NCBI RefSeq assembly: GCF_002742635.1
Contig: NZ_PEGF01000002.1
Span: 806,001-870,000 of the forward strand
DNA from: Caulobacter sp. X
GTDB lineage: Bacteria > Pseudomonadota > Alphaproteobacteria > Caulobacterales > Caulobacteraceae
DNA: 64,000 bases
Direction of reading: 5' to 3'
Under the pieces are notes generated by a model. It ran no database searches and was not told where the DNA came from. It worked only from the letters and a program-made list of their open reading frames with translations. This document shows positions 1-9,371 of the stretch, in pieces (position 1 is the first letter of the stretch; each line of letters begins with the position of its first letter). The translations under genes and the position numbers were made by a program.

Positions 1-1
1 C

Positions 2-1036
2 GAGATCGCCGGTCGCCGCATCGGCGCCGACTATTCGCCGTATGTGATCTGCGAGCTGTCGGGCAATCACAACGGCAGCCTCGACCGCTGCCTGGAGATG
101 GTCGACGCGGCGGCCGACACCGGCTGCGACGCGATCAAGATCCAGACCTACACCGCCGACACCATCACGCTGGACATCGACCGGCCCGAGTTCAAGATCC
201 ACGGCGGGCTGTGGGACGGGCGCACGCTCTATGAGCTCTATCAAGAGGCCCAGACGCCGTTCGAATGGCACGCGGCCATCTTCGAGCGCGCCAAGAAGCG
301 CGGGGTGACGATCTTCTCCAGCCCGTTCGACGAGACCGCCGTCGACCTGCTGGACGACCTCGGCGCGCCGGCCTTCAAGATCGCTTCGTTCGAGGCCGTC
401 GACCTGCCGCTGATCAAATACGCCGCGTCCAAGGGCAAGCCGCTGATCATCTCGACCGGCATGGCGAACCTCGAGGAGATGAAGACCGCCCGCGACACGG
501 CCCTGGCCGCCGGCGCGGCGGGCGTGCTGCTGCTGCATTGCGTGTCCAGCTATCCGGCCACGTTCGCCGACGCCAATGTGCGGACCGTGCCGGACATGGC
601 CGCGCGCTTCGGCTGTCCGATCGGCCTGTCGGACCACACGCCCGGCACGGCCGCCTCGGTGGCGGCGGTCACCCTGGGCGCCTGCTGCGTCGAAAAGCAC
701 TTCACCCTGGCACGCGCCGACGGCGGACCGGATGCGGCCTTCAGCCTGGAGCCGGCCGAGTTCAAGGCCCTGGTCGAGGACACCAAGAACGCCTGGGCCG
801 CCCTCGGCGTCGCCCACTACGACGTGCTGGGCGCCGAGCGCGCCAACCTGCAGTTCCGCCGCTCGCTCTATGTCACCGCCGACGTCAAGGCGGGCGAGAT
901 CCTGAGCCGCGCCAACATCCGCTCCGTCCGTCCGGGTTCTGGCCTGCCGCCGGGCGATCTCGACAAGGTGCTGGGTCGGCCGGCGACCCGAGACATCACG
1001 CGCGGCGAGCCGCTGGACTGGTCGATGGTGGGTTAG
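2..1036 (+). CDS. pseI: Pseudaminic acid synthase (5' end outside window)
   Basis: NeuB-family enzyme that condenses the 6-deoxy-AltdiNAc sugar with phosphoenolpyruvate to give pseudaminic acid, the sugar put on flagellins in Caulobacter and other polar flagellates. The frame is open from base 2, and the codon at 44 is an internal GTG (Val) in SPYVICELSGNHNGS, so the true start lies upstream of the window. Seen: the NeuB barrel (CELSGNHNGS, IKIQTY, FKIASFE, ISTGMA, GLSDHT, EKHFTL) followed by a C-terminal SAF/antifreeze-like domain (RRSLYVTADVKAGE to the end). Its stop overlaps the stop of the convergent higA by two bases. Together with pseG and pseF it makes part of the CMP-pseudaminate pathway (neuB/flm genes in Caulobacter). 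PseI is preferred over sialate synthase because of these partners. Confidence 0.93.
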   Translation, partial: EIAGRRIGADYSPYVICELSGNHNGSLDRCLEMVDAAADTGCDAIKIQTYTADTITLDIDRPEFKIHGGLWDGRTLYELYQEAQTPFEWHAAIFERAKKRGVTIFSSPFDETAVDLLDDLGAPAFKIASFEAVDLPLIKYAASKGKPLIISTGMANLEEMKTARDTALAAGAAGVLLLHCVSSYPATFADANVRTVPDMAARFGCPIGLSDHTPGTAASVAAVTLGACCVEKHFTLARADGGPDAAFSLEPAEFKALVEDTKNAWAALGVAHYDVLGAERANLQFRRSLYVTADVKAGEILSRANIRSVRPGSGLPPGDLDKVLGRPATRDITRGEPLDWSMVG

Positions 1037-1347
1037 GCGGCGAAAGGCTCGATGCTGGCGATGTCCGGCGCGACGCCCCGCTTGGCCATTTCCAGGTCGT
1101 AGCGGTTTTGCAGGTTGAGCCAGAACTGCGCGCTGGCGCCGAACAGTCGCTCCAGGCGCAGCGCCGTGTCGATCGTCACCGGGGTCTGGCCGCGGACCAG
1201 CTTCTCGATCCGAGGGCGGGCGATGTGCAGCCGCGCGGCGACGCGGCCGGGCGTCAGGCCGTGGGGCTTCAGGAACTCTTCCAGCAGGATCTCGCCCGGA
1301 TGAACCGGGGCGAGGGGATCGTTGTCTGAGGCGATGCTGGGGGCCAT
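1033..1347 (-). CDS. higA: HigA-family antitoxin
   Basis: A 104-residue XRE-type helix-turn-helix protein of the HigA family (HPGEILLEEFLKP near the N-terminus, then the HTH, then a FWLNLQNRYDLE tail). Such antitoxins neutralise the HigB toxin and repress their own operon. A longer frame begins at a TTG at 1383 that overlaps the toxin stop. I chose the ATG at 1347 because GAGGAG sits nine bases upstream of it. Toxin first, antitoxin second is the usual order for higBA. It converges on pseI with overlapping stops. Confidence 0.88.
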   Translation of the reverse strand: MAPSIASDNDPLAPVHPGEILLEEFLKPHGLTPGRVAARLHIARPRIEKLVRGQTPVTIDTALRLERLFGASAQFWLNLQNRYDLEMAKRGVAPDIASIEPFAA

Positions 1348-1379
1348 CGCTTTAGTCTCCTCGGGAGCGCTGGCGACGC

Positions 1380-1667
1380 TCAATGATAGTCCACGAACTC
1401 CACTTCGGCCGGGCCAGCTTCGGTCCAGACGAAGACCAGCCGGAACTGATCGTTCACCCGGATCGAATGTTGACCTCTCCGATCGCCGGACAAGGCTTCG
1501 AGCCGATTGCCTGGCGGGGTGCGAAGGTCGTTCAACACGACGGCGGCTTCCAGCATCTCCAACTTGCGTTTGGCCACCCGCAGCAGGTCCGAAGGAAAGC
1601 CCTTTCCCGGCGCGGTCCCGTCAAGAATGGCCTGCGCGCGCGGGTCCTTGAAGCTCTGGATCGCCAT
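1380..1667 (-). CDS. higB: HigB-family (RelE-like) toxin
   Basis: A 95-residue plasmid-maintenance-killer/HigB protein, a RelE-fold ribosome-dependent mRNA interferase in characterised families. Seen: [12 protein letters not shown] at the N-terminus, the central [21 protein letters not shown] block and the C-terminal FRLVFVW ... VEFVDYH that typify HigB. The ATG at 1667 has GGAGA seven bases upstream and is preferred to a TTG at 1679. higA lies just downstream, 32 bases from the toxin stop to the ATG chosen for higA. Confidence 0.88.
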   Translation of the reverse strand: MAIQSFKDPRAQAILDGTAPGKGFPSDLLRVAKRKLEMLEAAVVLNDLRTPPGNRLEALSGDRRGQHSIRVNDQFRLVFVWTEAGPAEVEFVDYH

Positions 1668-1686
1668 CGCCGTCTCCAAGGTGATT

Positions 1687-1730
1687 TGTGTCGCAACGCG
1701 ATACGCCTGTCAAGGCGCTGTGTCGCGATA
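1687..1730 (-). promoter_or_regulatory. Candidate higBA promoter with repeated operator-like motif
   Basis: Upstream of higB, on the minus strand, a TTGACA hexamer (1708-1713) is flanked by two copies of a motif containing TATCGC and GACACA (1719-1730 and 1687-1703), the second with a five-base insert. Repeats flanking a -35 box suit autorepression by HigA, but the binding site is inferred only from position and repetition. No convincing -10 was identified. Confidence 0.4.
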
Positions 1731-1752
1731 CGATACGTCCCTTCGCTGGCGC

Positions 1753-2751
1753 CTAGGAGCGCTTTCGCGCGGCCACGATCTCCAGAAACGCCGCCGCGAC
1801 CCGCTCGGCGCCCAGGCCGTCGCAGACCTTGGCGCTCGCGGTCGACAGGGCCGCGCGGCGGTCGGCGTTGTCCAGCAGGTCCGAGACCTCCCGCGCGAAG
1901 ACCGTCTCGAAGTCCGGCGCGGCGACGTCGAGGCAGGGCGCGACGCCGGCCGCCGCCAGGGCGCGCGCGGCGGGCGCCTGGTTGTCGGCCAGGATCAGCG
2001 CCAGGGTCGGCAGGGCCAGCACGCAGCGCTCCCAGGTGGTCGAGCCGCCGGCGCCGACGGCGAGGTCGGCCTCCAGCGTGAGTTGCGGCATGTCCTGGGC
2101 GTCGACGTGGAGGACGAGGCGGGGGTCCCGCCGGGCCAGGGCGCGCAGGGCGGGCAGGCTGGGCGCCGCGCCGCCGACCACCACGTCCAGCGCCGCCTCG
2201 CCGATCAGAGGCCGCAGCAGTCCGACGACCCGCTCGGTGATCCCGCCAACGTCCGTCAGGCCCAGCGACACCAGGATGCGTCGCACGGGCGTCCGCTGGG
2301 CCCGCCGCGCCAGGGCCTTCTCGCGCAGCGCCGCGAAAGCCGGACGGACCGGCGCATAGGACGGGCCCAGCAGCAGGCGCGCGTGAGCGGGGACCAGGCC
2401 CGCATAGTCCTGGGCCTTCCGCGCCAGTCCGGAGTCCAACACCAGGTCGGAGGCCAGCGGCCGGTCGGCGAGGTCGTCGATGACGAGCGTGGGGCGGCCC
2501 TTGGCCAGGGCGCGATGGTCCTCGGCGCTCAGGCCGTAATGGTCGAACACCACGGCGTCGAAGCCCGCGTCATCCTCTGCCCGCGCCATGTCCGGCGCGA
2601 AAGCGTTCAGCACCGCGGCGACCTCGGGGCCGGCCAGGAACCCGCAGGTCGCGCCGCCTTGCGCGAGCGCCCGCGCCAGGGTCAGGGACCGCATCACGTG
2701 GCCGCCGCCGACGCTGGGGCCCGCCGCGCAGACGAACAGGATGCGGCTCAT
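1753..2751 (-). CDS. pseG: UDP-2,4-diacetamido-2,4,6-trideoxy-beta-L-altropyranose hydrolase
   Basis: A 332-residue PseG, a GT-B-fold nucleotide-sugar hydrolase that removes UDP to release the substrate used by PseI. Seen: N-terminal ILFVCAAG and GGGHVMRSLTLA (the glycine-rich loop and catalytic-histidine region of the family), DHYGLS, VIDDLADR, and the C-terminal nucleotide-binding GAGGSTTWERC. The ATG overlaps the last four bases of pseF (ATGA), so the two genes are probably translationally coupled. The Caulobacter name for this activity is in the flm series (flmD). Transcription runs towards higBA. Confidence 0.92.
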   Translation of the reverse strand: MSRILFVCAAGPSVGGGHVMRSLTLARALAQGGATCGFLAGPEVAAVLNAFAPDMARAEDDAGFDAVVFDHYGLSAEDHRALAKGRPTLVIDDLADRPLASDLVLDSGLARKAQDYAGLVPAHARLLLGPSYAPVRPAFAALREKALARRAQRTPVRRILVSLGLTDVGGITERVVGLLRPLIGEAALDVVVGGAAPSLPALRALARRDPRLVLHVDAQDMPQLTLEADLAVGAGGSTTWERCVLALPTLALILADNQAPAARALAAAGVAPCLDVAAPDFETVFAREVSDLLDNADRRAALSTASAKVCDGLGAERVAAAFLEIVAARKRS

Positions 2752-3461
2752 ACCCGCCGGTCGCCCCCGTACTCCTGCAGGTCCGGCCGGTCGCGGACGA
2801 AGGCCCGCACGTCGTCCGAGGTGAAGGCGCGGTTCTTCGGATAGAGCGCGTCATAGGCCGTGGCGACAAAGGCGTAGTCGTCGGGGCGGTCGACGGTCCA
2901 GCGCACCGCGCCCTGGTCGGGATGACAGGCCAGGAAAACCTGCCGCCAGCGCTCGGGCTGGGTGCGCAGGTCCCAGGTGACGTGCTCGCGCGCCTCGGGG
3001 CTGGCGACCTTGGCCGCCTCGCGCAGGGCCGAGGCCCGCATCACCTCGACGTCCGTGCCCTTGGGCCAGGCGCGGCCCTCGGCGACGTTGTTGGCGTAGT
3101 CGGCGTCGCTGGACAGATAGAGCTCGATCGTGGCGTCGATCAGGTCGGGATCAGCCAGCGGACAGTCGGCGGTCAGCCGCACCAGGTGCTCGGCCGGATG
3201 GGCGTCCAGCGCGCCCAGGAACCGCTCCTGCACGTCGTACAGCGAGCCCCGGAATACCGGAATTCCCTCGCGCAGCACGGCCTTTTCGATGGCGTCGTCC
3301 TCGCGGTTCTCGGAGGTGGCGACGACCAGCTTGTCGATCTTGCGGGACCGGGCCACGCGCTCGATCTGCCGCACGATCATCGGCTGGCGCACGAGCGGCA
3401 TCAGCACCTTGCCCGGCAGGCGGGTGGAGCTCATGCGGGCCTGGAGGATGGCGACGATCAT
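2748..3461 (-). CDS. pseF: Pseudaminic acid cytidylyltransferase-type enzyme
   Basis: A 237-residue nucleotidyltransferase of the SpsF/CMP-KDO-synthetase-like group (ILQARMSSTRLPGKVL at the N-terminus is the nucleotide-binding signature; LTADCPLADPDLID follows). In pseudaminate clusters this fold activates the sugar with CTP to give CMP-Pse for the flagellin glycosyltransferase. It is the first gene of a pseF-pseG pair with a four-base overlap. No clear Shine-Dalgarno precedes the ATG at 3461. The specific substrate is inferred from pseG and pseI; SpsF-like homologues with other sugars exist. Confidence 0.82.
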   Translation of the reverse strand: MIVAILQARMSSTRLPGKVLMPLVRQPMIVRQIERVARSRKIDKLVVATSENREDDAIEKAVLREGIPVFRGSLYDVQERFLGALDAHPAEHLVRLTADCPLADPDLIDATIELYLSSDADYANNVAEGRAWPKGTDVEVMRASALREAAKVASPEAREHVTWDLRTQPERWRQVFLACHPDQGAVRWTVDRPDDYAFVATAYDALYPKNRAFTSDDVRAFVRDRPDLQEYGGDRRV

Positions 3462-3503
3462 GGGCGGATGATGGGGGCTCTCGCGCGGAAACGCCAGCGG
3501 GCC

Positions 3504-5711
3504 TTAGGCCGCCCGTCGCAGGTTGGCGCGCCCCAGGCGGAACCGCCCCACCAGATCCATCAGCCGCGCGCCCTGGTTGGCGAGCGCCTGGTCGGCGGCG
3601 CGGGCGCTCTCGACCATGGCCAGGTTCTGCTGGGTGAAGCGCTCGATCTCGGCGACCTCGGCGTTGACGGTCGAGAGGTCCTGGGCCTGCTCGCGCACCG
3701 ACGAGGCGATCCGCGTGGCGGCCGCGTCGATGCCGGCCATCTGGCCCGCGACGCCGTGCAGGGCCGCGCCGGTCTTCTCGACCAGGGCCACGCCCGCCTG
3801 GACGCTGGCGTCCGACTGGCTGATCAGCGACTTGATCTGCTTTGCCGAGTCCGCCGAGCGCTGGGCGAGCGCCCGCACTTCCTGGGCGACGACGGCGAAG
3901 CCGCGACCGGCCTCGCCCGCGCGGGCGGCCTCGACGCCGGCGTTCAGCGCCAGGAGATTGGTCTGGAAGGCGATCTCGTCGATCAGGCCGACGATGTCGC
4001 CGATGCGGCGCGAGGAGGCGTCGATCTCGCCCATGGTCTGGGCGGCCTCGGTGACCACGGCGCCGCCGTCGTCGGCCTCGCTGCGGGCCGAGGCGACCAG
4101 GCGGCGGGTCTCGTCGGCGCCGCCGGCGACCTCGCCCATGGCGCCGGTCACCGCGTTCAGCGAGCCGGCCGCGCGCTCCAGGCCCTGGGCCTGGCGTTCG
4201 GTGCGCCGGGCCAGCTCGCCCGAGGCGTTGGAGAGGGTGTCGCTGGCCGCGCCGATGGCGTCGGCGGCCTCGGCGATCTCGCCGATCGCCTGCTCCAGGC
4301 TGGCGACGGCCTTGTTGAAGTCCTGGCGCAGCGGCTCGTAGACCTCGGCGAACGGGCCGGCGATGCGGCGCGACAGGTCGCCCTCGGCCACGGCGGCCAG
4401 GGCCGCGCCGACCTCGCGGACAACGCCGGTCTGTTCGTCGATCGAGAGCGAGAGGGCCGTGGCGCGGTCGCGGTCGGCGTCGGCGGCGCGGCGCAGGGCG
4501 TCCTGCTCGTCGCGCAGGGCCTGGGCGCGAGCCAGTTCGCTGCGCAGGGTCTCCAGGGCCCGGGCGATCGAGCCGATCTCGTCGGCGCGGGCGGTCTCGG
4601 CCACGGGCAGGTCGTAGCGGTTCTCGGCCAGGCCCTTCACCGTCTCGCGCAGGGTCAGCAGCGGGCGGGCGATCAGCCGGCGCGAGGCCACGGCCAGCAC
4701 GGCCAGCGAGGCCAGGAGCAGCACGAGGCCGCCGACGGCCAGGCCCAGGGCTAGGCGACGGGCGGGGGCCAGCAGGGCGTCCTCGCTGACGTCGGCCACA
4801 ACGGCCCAGGTCGCGCCCGAGGCCAGGCGCACCGGCGCCACCAGGCGCTGGGCCTTGCGGCCCTTCAGCTTGACGCCGTCGATCAGCGCCGGCTTGCCAT
4901 CGGCCATGGCTTGCTTGACGACGTCGAGGCCAGGATCGGCGTAGGCCTTCATGCGCAGGGCCGCGTCGGGGTGCGAGACCCACAGGCCGCCGGGCGAGAC
5001 CAGCATGGCGCGGCCGTCGTCGAACGGCTTCAGGGCGTTCAGGCGCGCGGCGATGTCGTCCAGCGCCAGGTCCGCGCCCATCACGCCGACCGTTTTGCCG
5101 CCCGCGATCACCGGATAGGTGATCGAGGTCATCAGGACCTGTTTCTGCTGGCCGCCGTCGGCGACGTTGTCGGAATAGGGCTCCAGGATCGCCGGGCGGC
5201 CGCTCTGGAAGCTCGTGGTGAAGAAGGCCTCGGAGAATTCGGCGTCTTCGCCCTGTTCGGCGCTCAGGCTCTGACCGTCGCGCACCCAGTAGCCGATGAA
5301 GCGGCCCGACGGAGTCGAGCCCAGCTCGGCGCGGCCCGCGAAGGCGGCGTCGTCGCCCAGGGCGTTCGGCTCGAACATCAGCCAGCCGCCCAGCATCGCC
5401 TTGGACGCCGCCGAGATCGGCTTGAGCTGAGCCATATAGGCGGCGCGGTCGCGCTGGCCCGAGGCGTAGGAGGCCGAGAACATGCCGGCCGCCGCGCGCA
5501 CCACGGCGTCGGCGTCGTCCAGGTCGTTCTTGACGCTCATGGCCGTCTCGGCCGTCATGCTGGCGGCGTAGCGTTCGGCGAGACCGCGGACGGCCTGACC
5601 GCTGCTGACGCTGATCAGGAGCGAGGCCACGATCAGCAGGGCCCCCAAGGCCGCGCCGCCCGCCGCCATAAGCTTCCCGGCAAGCGAAAGCCGCTTGAAC
5701 GCTCCGGTCAT
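3504..5711 (-). CDS. Methyl-accepting chemotaxis protein with periplasmic Cache-type sensor
   Basis: A 735-residue transmembrane chemoreceptor that would signal through CheW/CheA. Layout: TM1 at about residues 15-37; a large periplasmic region (about 40-285) with double-Cache-like features ([47 protein letters not shown]); TM2 at about 300-325; HAMP; then the cytoplasmic coiled coil with the conserved tip [17 protein letters not shown]. The longest frame starts at 5783, but the ATG at 5711 begins a typical TM1 and has a G-rich ribosome site (GGGGGA) just upstream. No ligand can be assigned. It is the nearest gene upstream of pseF on the same strand. Confidence 0.92.
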   Translation of the reverse strand: MTGAFKRLSLAGKLMAAGGAALGALLIVASLLISVSSGQAVRGLAERYAASMTAETAMSVKNDLDDADAVVRAAAGMFSASYASGQRDRAAYMAQLKPISAASKAMLGGWLMFEPNALGDDAAFAGRAELGSTPSGRFIGYWVRDGQSLSAEQGEDAEFSEAFFTTSFQSGRPAILEPYSDNVADGGQQKQVLMTSITYPVIAGGKTVGVMGADLALDDIAARLNALKPFDDGRAMLVSPGGLWVSHPDAALRMKAYADPGLDVVKQAMADGKPALIDGVKLKGRKAQRLVAPVRLASGATWAVVADVSEDALLAPARRLALGLAVGGLVLLLASLAVLAVASRRLIARPLLTLRETVKGLAENRYDLPVAETARADEIGSIARALETLRSELARAQALRDEQDALRRAADADRDRATALSLSIDEQTGVVREVGAALAAVAEGDLSRRIAGPFAEVYEPLRQDFNKAVASLEQAIGEIAEAADAIGAASDTLSNASGELARRTERQAQGLERAAGSLNAVTGAMGEVAGGADETRRLVASARSEADDGGAVVTEAAQTMGEIDASSRRIGDIVGLIDEIAFQTNLLALNAGVEAARAGEAGRGFAVVAQEVRALAQRSADSAKQIKSLISQSDASVQAGVALVEKTGAALHGVAGQMAGIDAAATRIASSVREQAQDLSTVNAEVAEIERFTQQNLAMVESARAADQALANQGARLMDLVGRFRLGRANLRRAA

Positions 5712-5813
5712 CCCAATCCCCCCAACTCTACTGGGGCGACACAAGACTTGGTAAACCTTGCCGAACGTTGAACGGCTGATCATTAATTAGGCATAGAATG
5801 GGAGAAGCGCTGC

Positions 5814-6476
5814 ATGATCGTCGTCCATCACCTGAACAATTCTCGCAGCCAGCGGGTCCTGTGGCTGCTCGAGGAGCTGGGCGTCTCCTACGAGGTCAAG
5901 CGCTATGAGCGCGACGCGAAGACCATGCTGGCCCCGCCGGAGCTGAAGGCCGTCCATCCGCTAGGCAAGTCGCCGGTGATCACCGACGGCGACGCCGTGA
6001 TCGCCGAGACGGGCGCGATCATCGAATACATCGTCGGGGTCTATGGCGGGGGAAAGCTCATCCCCGCGTCGGGGACTCCCGAACGCCTGCGCTATACCTA
6101 TTGGCTGCATTACGCCGAGGGCTCGGCCATGACGCCGCTGCTGCTGAAGCTGGTGTTCTCGGCCCTGCCCAACCGCGCGCCGGGACTGATGAAGCCGATC
6201 GTCCGCTCGATCGCCGCCAAGGCCCAGGCCAGCTTTATCGATCCGCAGCTCAAGACCCATATCGATTACTGGGAGGCGGAGCTTTCGAAGTCGCCCTGGT
6301 TCGCCGGGCCGGCGTTCACCGCCGCCGACATCGCCATGAGCTTTCCGCTGGAGGCCGGCGCCGACCGGGCGGACGCGGCCAGCCGTCCGCACGTGAAGGC
6401 GTTCCTCGAAAAGATCCACGCGCGCCCCGCCTACCAGCGGGCTCTGGAGCGCGGCGGACCGTACGCCTACGCCTGA
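5814..6476 (+). CDS. Glutathione S-transferase family protein
   Basis: A 220-residue soluble GST. Seen: N-terminal thioredoxin-like domain with NSRSQRVLWLLEELG (candidate catalytic Ser/Asn region), the cis-proline segment GKSPVITD and AETGAIIEYI binding the gamma-glutamyl moiety; then an all-helical C-terminal domain with FTAADIAMSFPLEAG (N-capping box). Length is normal. The substrate is unknown; detoxification or peroxide reduction is generic to the family. It is divergent from the chemoreceptor gene at 3504-5711. Confidence 0.9.
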   Translation: MIVVHHLNNSRSQRVLWLLEELGVSYEVKRYERDAKTMLAPPELKAVHPLGKSPVITDGDAVIAETGAIIEYIVGVYGGGKLIPASGTPERLRYTYWLHYAEGSAMTPLLLKLVFSALPNRAPGLMKPIVRSIAAKAQASFIDPQLKTHIDYWEAELSKSPWFAGPAFTAADIAMSFPLEAGADRADAASRPHVKAFLEKIHARPAYQRALERGGPYAYA

Positions 6477-6566
6477 GGGAAAGGCTGCTGACAGGTCTGG
6501 GCGTCGCCCATGAAAGCGTCTTGGTCCTACGCTAACCTGGCGGAAATCAAAGACGGAGGACGCGCC

Positions 6567-6986
6567 ATGAAGATCGTCACCAGCCTCAGCTTCCAGGGGC
6601 AGTGCCGCCAGGCCTTCGAATTCTACGCGAAGGTGCTGGGCGGCGAGATCACCGGCGCCTTCCCATACGGCGAAGGCCCGCCAGGCGGTCCGCCGATGAA
6701 CCCGGCCTACAAGGACTGGCTGATGCACGCCTGGCTGCAGGTCGGCGACCAGGCGATCATGGGCGCGGACATGCCGCCCGAATTCGCGCCCAATATCGAA
6801 AAGCCCAAGAACGGCTTCGACGTGACCTACCACACCGCCGATCCCGCCGAGGCCCGTCGCGTGTTCGACGCGCTCTCGGAAGGCGGCAAGGTCGGCATGC
6901 CCTTCGGCGAGACCTTCTGGTCGCCCGGCTACGGCAGTCTGACCGACAAGTTCGGTATCCCGTGGATGGTCAACACCACGCCCTAA
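6567..6986 (+). CDS. VOC-superfamily (PhnB-like) protein
   Basis: A 139-residue glyoxalase/bleomycin-resistance-fold protein of the PhnB/DUF1338-like group: FQGQCRQAFEFYAKVLGG at the N-terminus and FGETFWSPGYGSLTDKFGIPWMVN at the C-terminus are hallmarks. The frame is open from 6510, but the ATG at 6567 has GGAGGA (6555-6560) at ideal spacing. Such proteins are usually dimeric. Whether it binds metal or catalyses anything is unknown. It follows the GST gene in the same direction after 90 bases. Confidence 0.87.
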   Translation: MKIVTSLSFQGQCRQAFEFYAKVLGGEITGAFPYGEGPPGGPPMNPAYKDWLMHAWLQVGDQAIMGADMPPEFAPNIEKPKNGFDVTYHTADPAEARRVFDALSEGGKVGMPFGETFWSPGYGSLTDKFGIPWMVNTTP

Positions 6987-7116
6987 AATGGGTAGGCCTG
7001 CCTGCGACCAAGCGTCGCCGGGGCGTTAAAGTTAAGGCTTAGCGAACCAACGCTCGGGCAATCGTGGCCTAAGCGTCCGGACTTGTCCGTCCGGAGCGTT
7101 GAGGAGCGCGTTCGCC

Positions 7117-7485
7117 TTGATTTTGGCCCCGACGACAGAGCCCGTTGAGCAGAGGCGCCGGTTCTCGGCCGCCGGCTCGATCGCCCTGGGCGTCGCCGGG
7201 GTGCTGCTGAGCCTGTTCGCGGCCGTCGCGGTGGAGGCTCAGCCCCGGACTCCGGATCGCCTGGCGGCGGTGTTCCCGCCCTGGTGGTCGACGGCGCGGG
7301 TCTTCGGCGCGGCGGGCGAGGCCGGCGATATCGCCGGCGCCGGCGGCGTATCGTTCATCGTCATCCTGCGCGGCGATCCCGCCCGGCTCTCCGCGCGAGC
7401 GCGCGAAGCCGGCGCCCTTCTCCTGCTCGATCCGGCCCTGGCCGGGGTGTGCGCTCGCCCGATCTCTTCGGAAGCCAATCCATGA
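7117..7485 (+). CDS. Small single-span membrane protein coupled to a chemoreceptor
   Basis: A 122-residue protein of unknown family. I place the start at TTG 7117 because GAGGAG (7101-7106) lies ten bases upstream; the frame extends only slightly further (7099). It has one strong hydrophobic segment ([24 protein letters not shown], about residues 17-40). The rest would be periplasmic, with [19 protein letters not shown] and a short hydrophobic stretch SFIVILRG. Its stop overlaps the ATG of the chemoreceptor at 7482 (ATGA), so the two are almost certainly co-translated. It may be an accessory or sensor subunit; that is inferred from coupling alone. Confidence 0.7.
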   Translation: MILAPTTEPVEQRRRFSAAGSIALGVAGVLLSLFAAVAVEAQPRTPDRLAAVFPPWWSTARVFGAAGEAGDIAGAGGVSFIVILRGDPARLSARAREAGALLLLDPALAGVCARPISSEANP

Positions 7486-9092
7486 AAGCTCCCTTCAAGC
7501 TGGTCTTCTCCAATCTGGAGGCGCAACGCGAGGTCGGCGGCAAGCTGATCGCGCTGTTGGCCTGGGCGATGGTTCCCGTGCTGCTGGGCGCGCGCCTGCT
7601 GGTCCATGGGCCCGTGGCGGCGGTGGCCGCGGCGGCGATCGTGACCGCCGGCGCCGCGACCCTGGCCTGGCGCAAGGGCAAGGGCTCGGCCGGTCGCGCG
7701 CTGGTCGGGGTGGCCCTGATGGCGCAGGTCTCGCTGCTGGTCGCGGCGCTGAGCGGTCACGCCTGGCAGACCGACATGCACATGGCCTATTTCGCCGCCC
7801 TGGCGCTGCTGGTCGTCTATTGCGACTGGGTGGTGATCGCCGCCGCCGCCGCGACCGTGGCCGTGCATCACCTGGGCCTGACCTATCTCCTGCCGCAGGC
7901 GGTGTTCCCCGGCTCGGCCAGCCTGGGCCGGGTGATCGTCCACGCCGTGATCCTGATCGTCGAGGCCAGCGCCCTGATCGCCGTTAGCGCCAGCGTCAAC
8001 CACATGTTCGCCGTGGCCGGCGGCGAGCGCGCCAAGGCCAAGGAGGCCCTCGACGAGGCGCGCGCGGCCCAGGACGCCGCCGAAGGGGCCCGCCGCTCCG
8101 AGGAAGAAAGCCGCCTCAGCCACGCCGAGGCGCACAAGCAGGCCGAAGCGCAACGCGACGCGGCCATCGCCGCCCTGGGTCAGGCGCTGTCGCACCTGGC
8201 GCGCGGCGACCTGACCGCGCGGCTGCACACCAAGTTCGCCGAGGCCTACGAGGCCCTGCGCTCGGACTACAACACCGCCGCCGACCGGCTGGCTGACACC
8301 CTGACGGTGATCGAAGGCCGGGTCGACGGGGTTCGCGCGGGCTCGGACCAGATCGCTGACGCCGTTCAGTCCCTGGCGCGCCGCACCGAGCGTCAGGCCG
8401 CCAGCCTGCAGGAAACCGCCTCGACCATGGACGACATCACCGCCACGGTCGGCCAGACGGCCTCGGGCGCCAAGCGCGCCGCCGACGTCGTGGCGCGCAC
8501 CCGCAACGACGCCGAGCGCTCGAGCGAGGTGGTCGAGCAGACGGTCGCGGCCATGACCGCCATCGAACGCTCGTCGCAGGAAATCACCAACATCATCAGC
8601 GTGATCGACGAGATCGCCTTCCAGACCAATCTCCTGGCCCTGAACGCGGGCGTCGAGGCCGCCCGGGCCGGGGAGAGCGGCAAGGGGTTCGCCGTGGTCG
8701 CCCAGGAAGTCCGCGCCCTGGCCCAACGCTCGGCCGAGGCCGCCAAGGAGATCAAGCAACTGATTTCGACCTCGACCGGCCAGGTCGAGACCGGCGTGGG
8801 CCTGGTGGCCCGCACGGGCGAGGCGCTGCAGCGCATGGTGTCCCAGATCTCGGAGATCGACGCCCTGGTCTCGGAAATCGCCGGTTCGGCCCAGGCCCAG
8901 GCCCAGGGCCTGGCCCAGGTCAACACCGCCGTCGCCCAGATGGACCAGGTGCTGCAGGAGAACGCCGGCATGGTCGAGGAGACCTCCGAGGCGACCCAGA
9001 CCCTGAACGCCGACGCGGCCCTGCTGGCGGAGCTGGTCGATCAGTTCGACCTGCCCCACGGCCCGCCGACCATCGAGCGGCTGCGGGCCTAA
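7482..9092 (+). CDS. Methyl-accepting chemotaxis protein with multi-span membrane sensor
   Basis: A 536-residue receptor. The N-terminal 190 residues form five or six membrane spans with almost no periplasmic domain, including a conserved-looking [12 protein letters not shown] and a second His in [15 protein letters not shown], so it probably senses something in or at the membrane. A charged coiled coil (about 185-230) leads into a HAMP-like region ([10 protein letters not shown]) and the signalling domain with [17 protein letters not shown] and [16 protein letters not shown]. The C-terminus lacks an obvious CheR-tethering pentapeptide. The start overlaps the stop of the upstream small gene. 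A cytoplasmic start further upstream (7284) is rejected. Confidence 0.92.
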   Translation: MKAPFKLVFSNLEAQREVGGKLIALLAWAMVPVLLGARLLVHGPVAAVAAAAIVTAGAATLAWRKGKGSAGRALVGVALMAQVSLLVAALSGHAWQTDMHMAYFAALALLVVYCDWVVIAAAAATVAVHHLGLTYLLPQAVFPGSASLGRVIVHAVILIVEASALIAVSASVNHMFAVAGGERAKAKEALDEARAAQDAAEGARRSEEESRLSHAEAHKQAEAQRDAAIAALGQALSHLARGDLTARLHTKFAEAYEALRSDYNTAADRLADTLTVIEGRVDGVRAGSDQIADAVQSLARRTERQAASLQETASTMDDITATVGQTASGAKRAADVVARTRNDAERSSEVVEQTVAAMTAIERSSQEITNIISVIDEIAFQTNLLALNAGVEAARAGESGKGFAVVAQEVRALAQRSAEAAKEIKQLISTSTGQVETGVGLVARTGEALQRMVSQISEIDALVSEIAGSAQAQAQGLAQVNTAVAQMDQVLQENAGMVEETSEATQTLNADAALLAELVDQFDLPHGPPTIERLRA

Positions 9093-9198
9093 GGCGGCGC
9101 GCCCGCGCTAAACGCCCGCCGGCGCCCGGATCGAACCCGCCGGAACCGAAGTCGCCGGCGCCGCGTTAGGGCGCATCAACCCTAGGCTCCCGGAATGA

Positions 9199-9270
9199 AT
9201 CTGGGCCCCGGCGTTCGCCGGGGAGGTCGGATTGAGCTGGAGACCCAAGCTTGACCTCAAGCTGGGCCCC
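9199..9270. repeat. Intergenic repeat, family C (CCCCGGCG-TTCG-CCGGGG hairpin)
   Basis: The stretch carries CTGGGCCCCGGCGTTCGCCGGGGA followed by a degenerate inverted copy with GCTTGACC and AGCTGGGCCCC. The same core recurs at 59995-60104. It lies between the chemoreceptor and greA and may act as a terminator-like hairpin, but it has no T-run. Confidence 0.65.
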
Positions 9271-9371
9271 CCTTGCTTATCCAGAACCGGGCGCCTATCC
9301 TCCCAGCCCCCGGTCACGAGCGCCCGCGACCGGAAGTCTTTCCTCCCAAGGCGTCCGAGCTAAAATCCGCA

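Noticed and set aside
9273..9371. Longer GreA start upstream
   Set aside because: The extra 33 residues cross repeat-derived sequence and are absent from the family.
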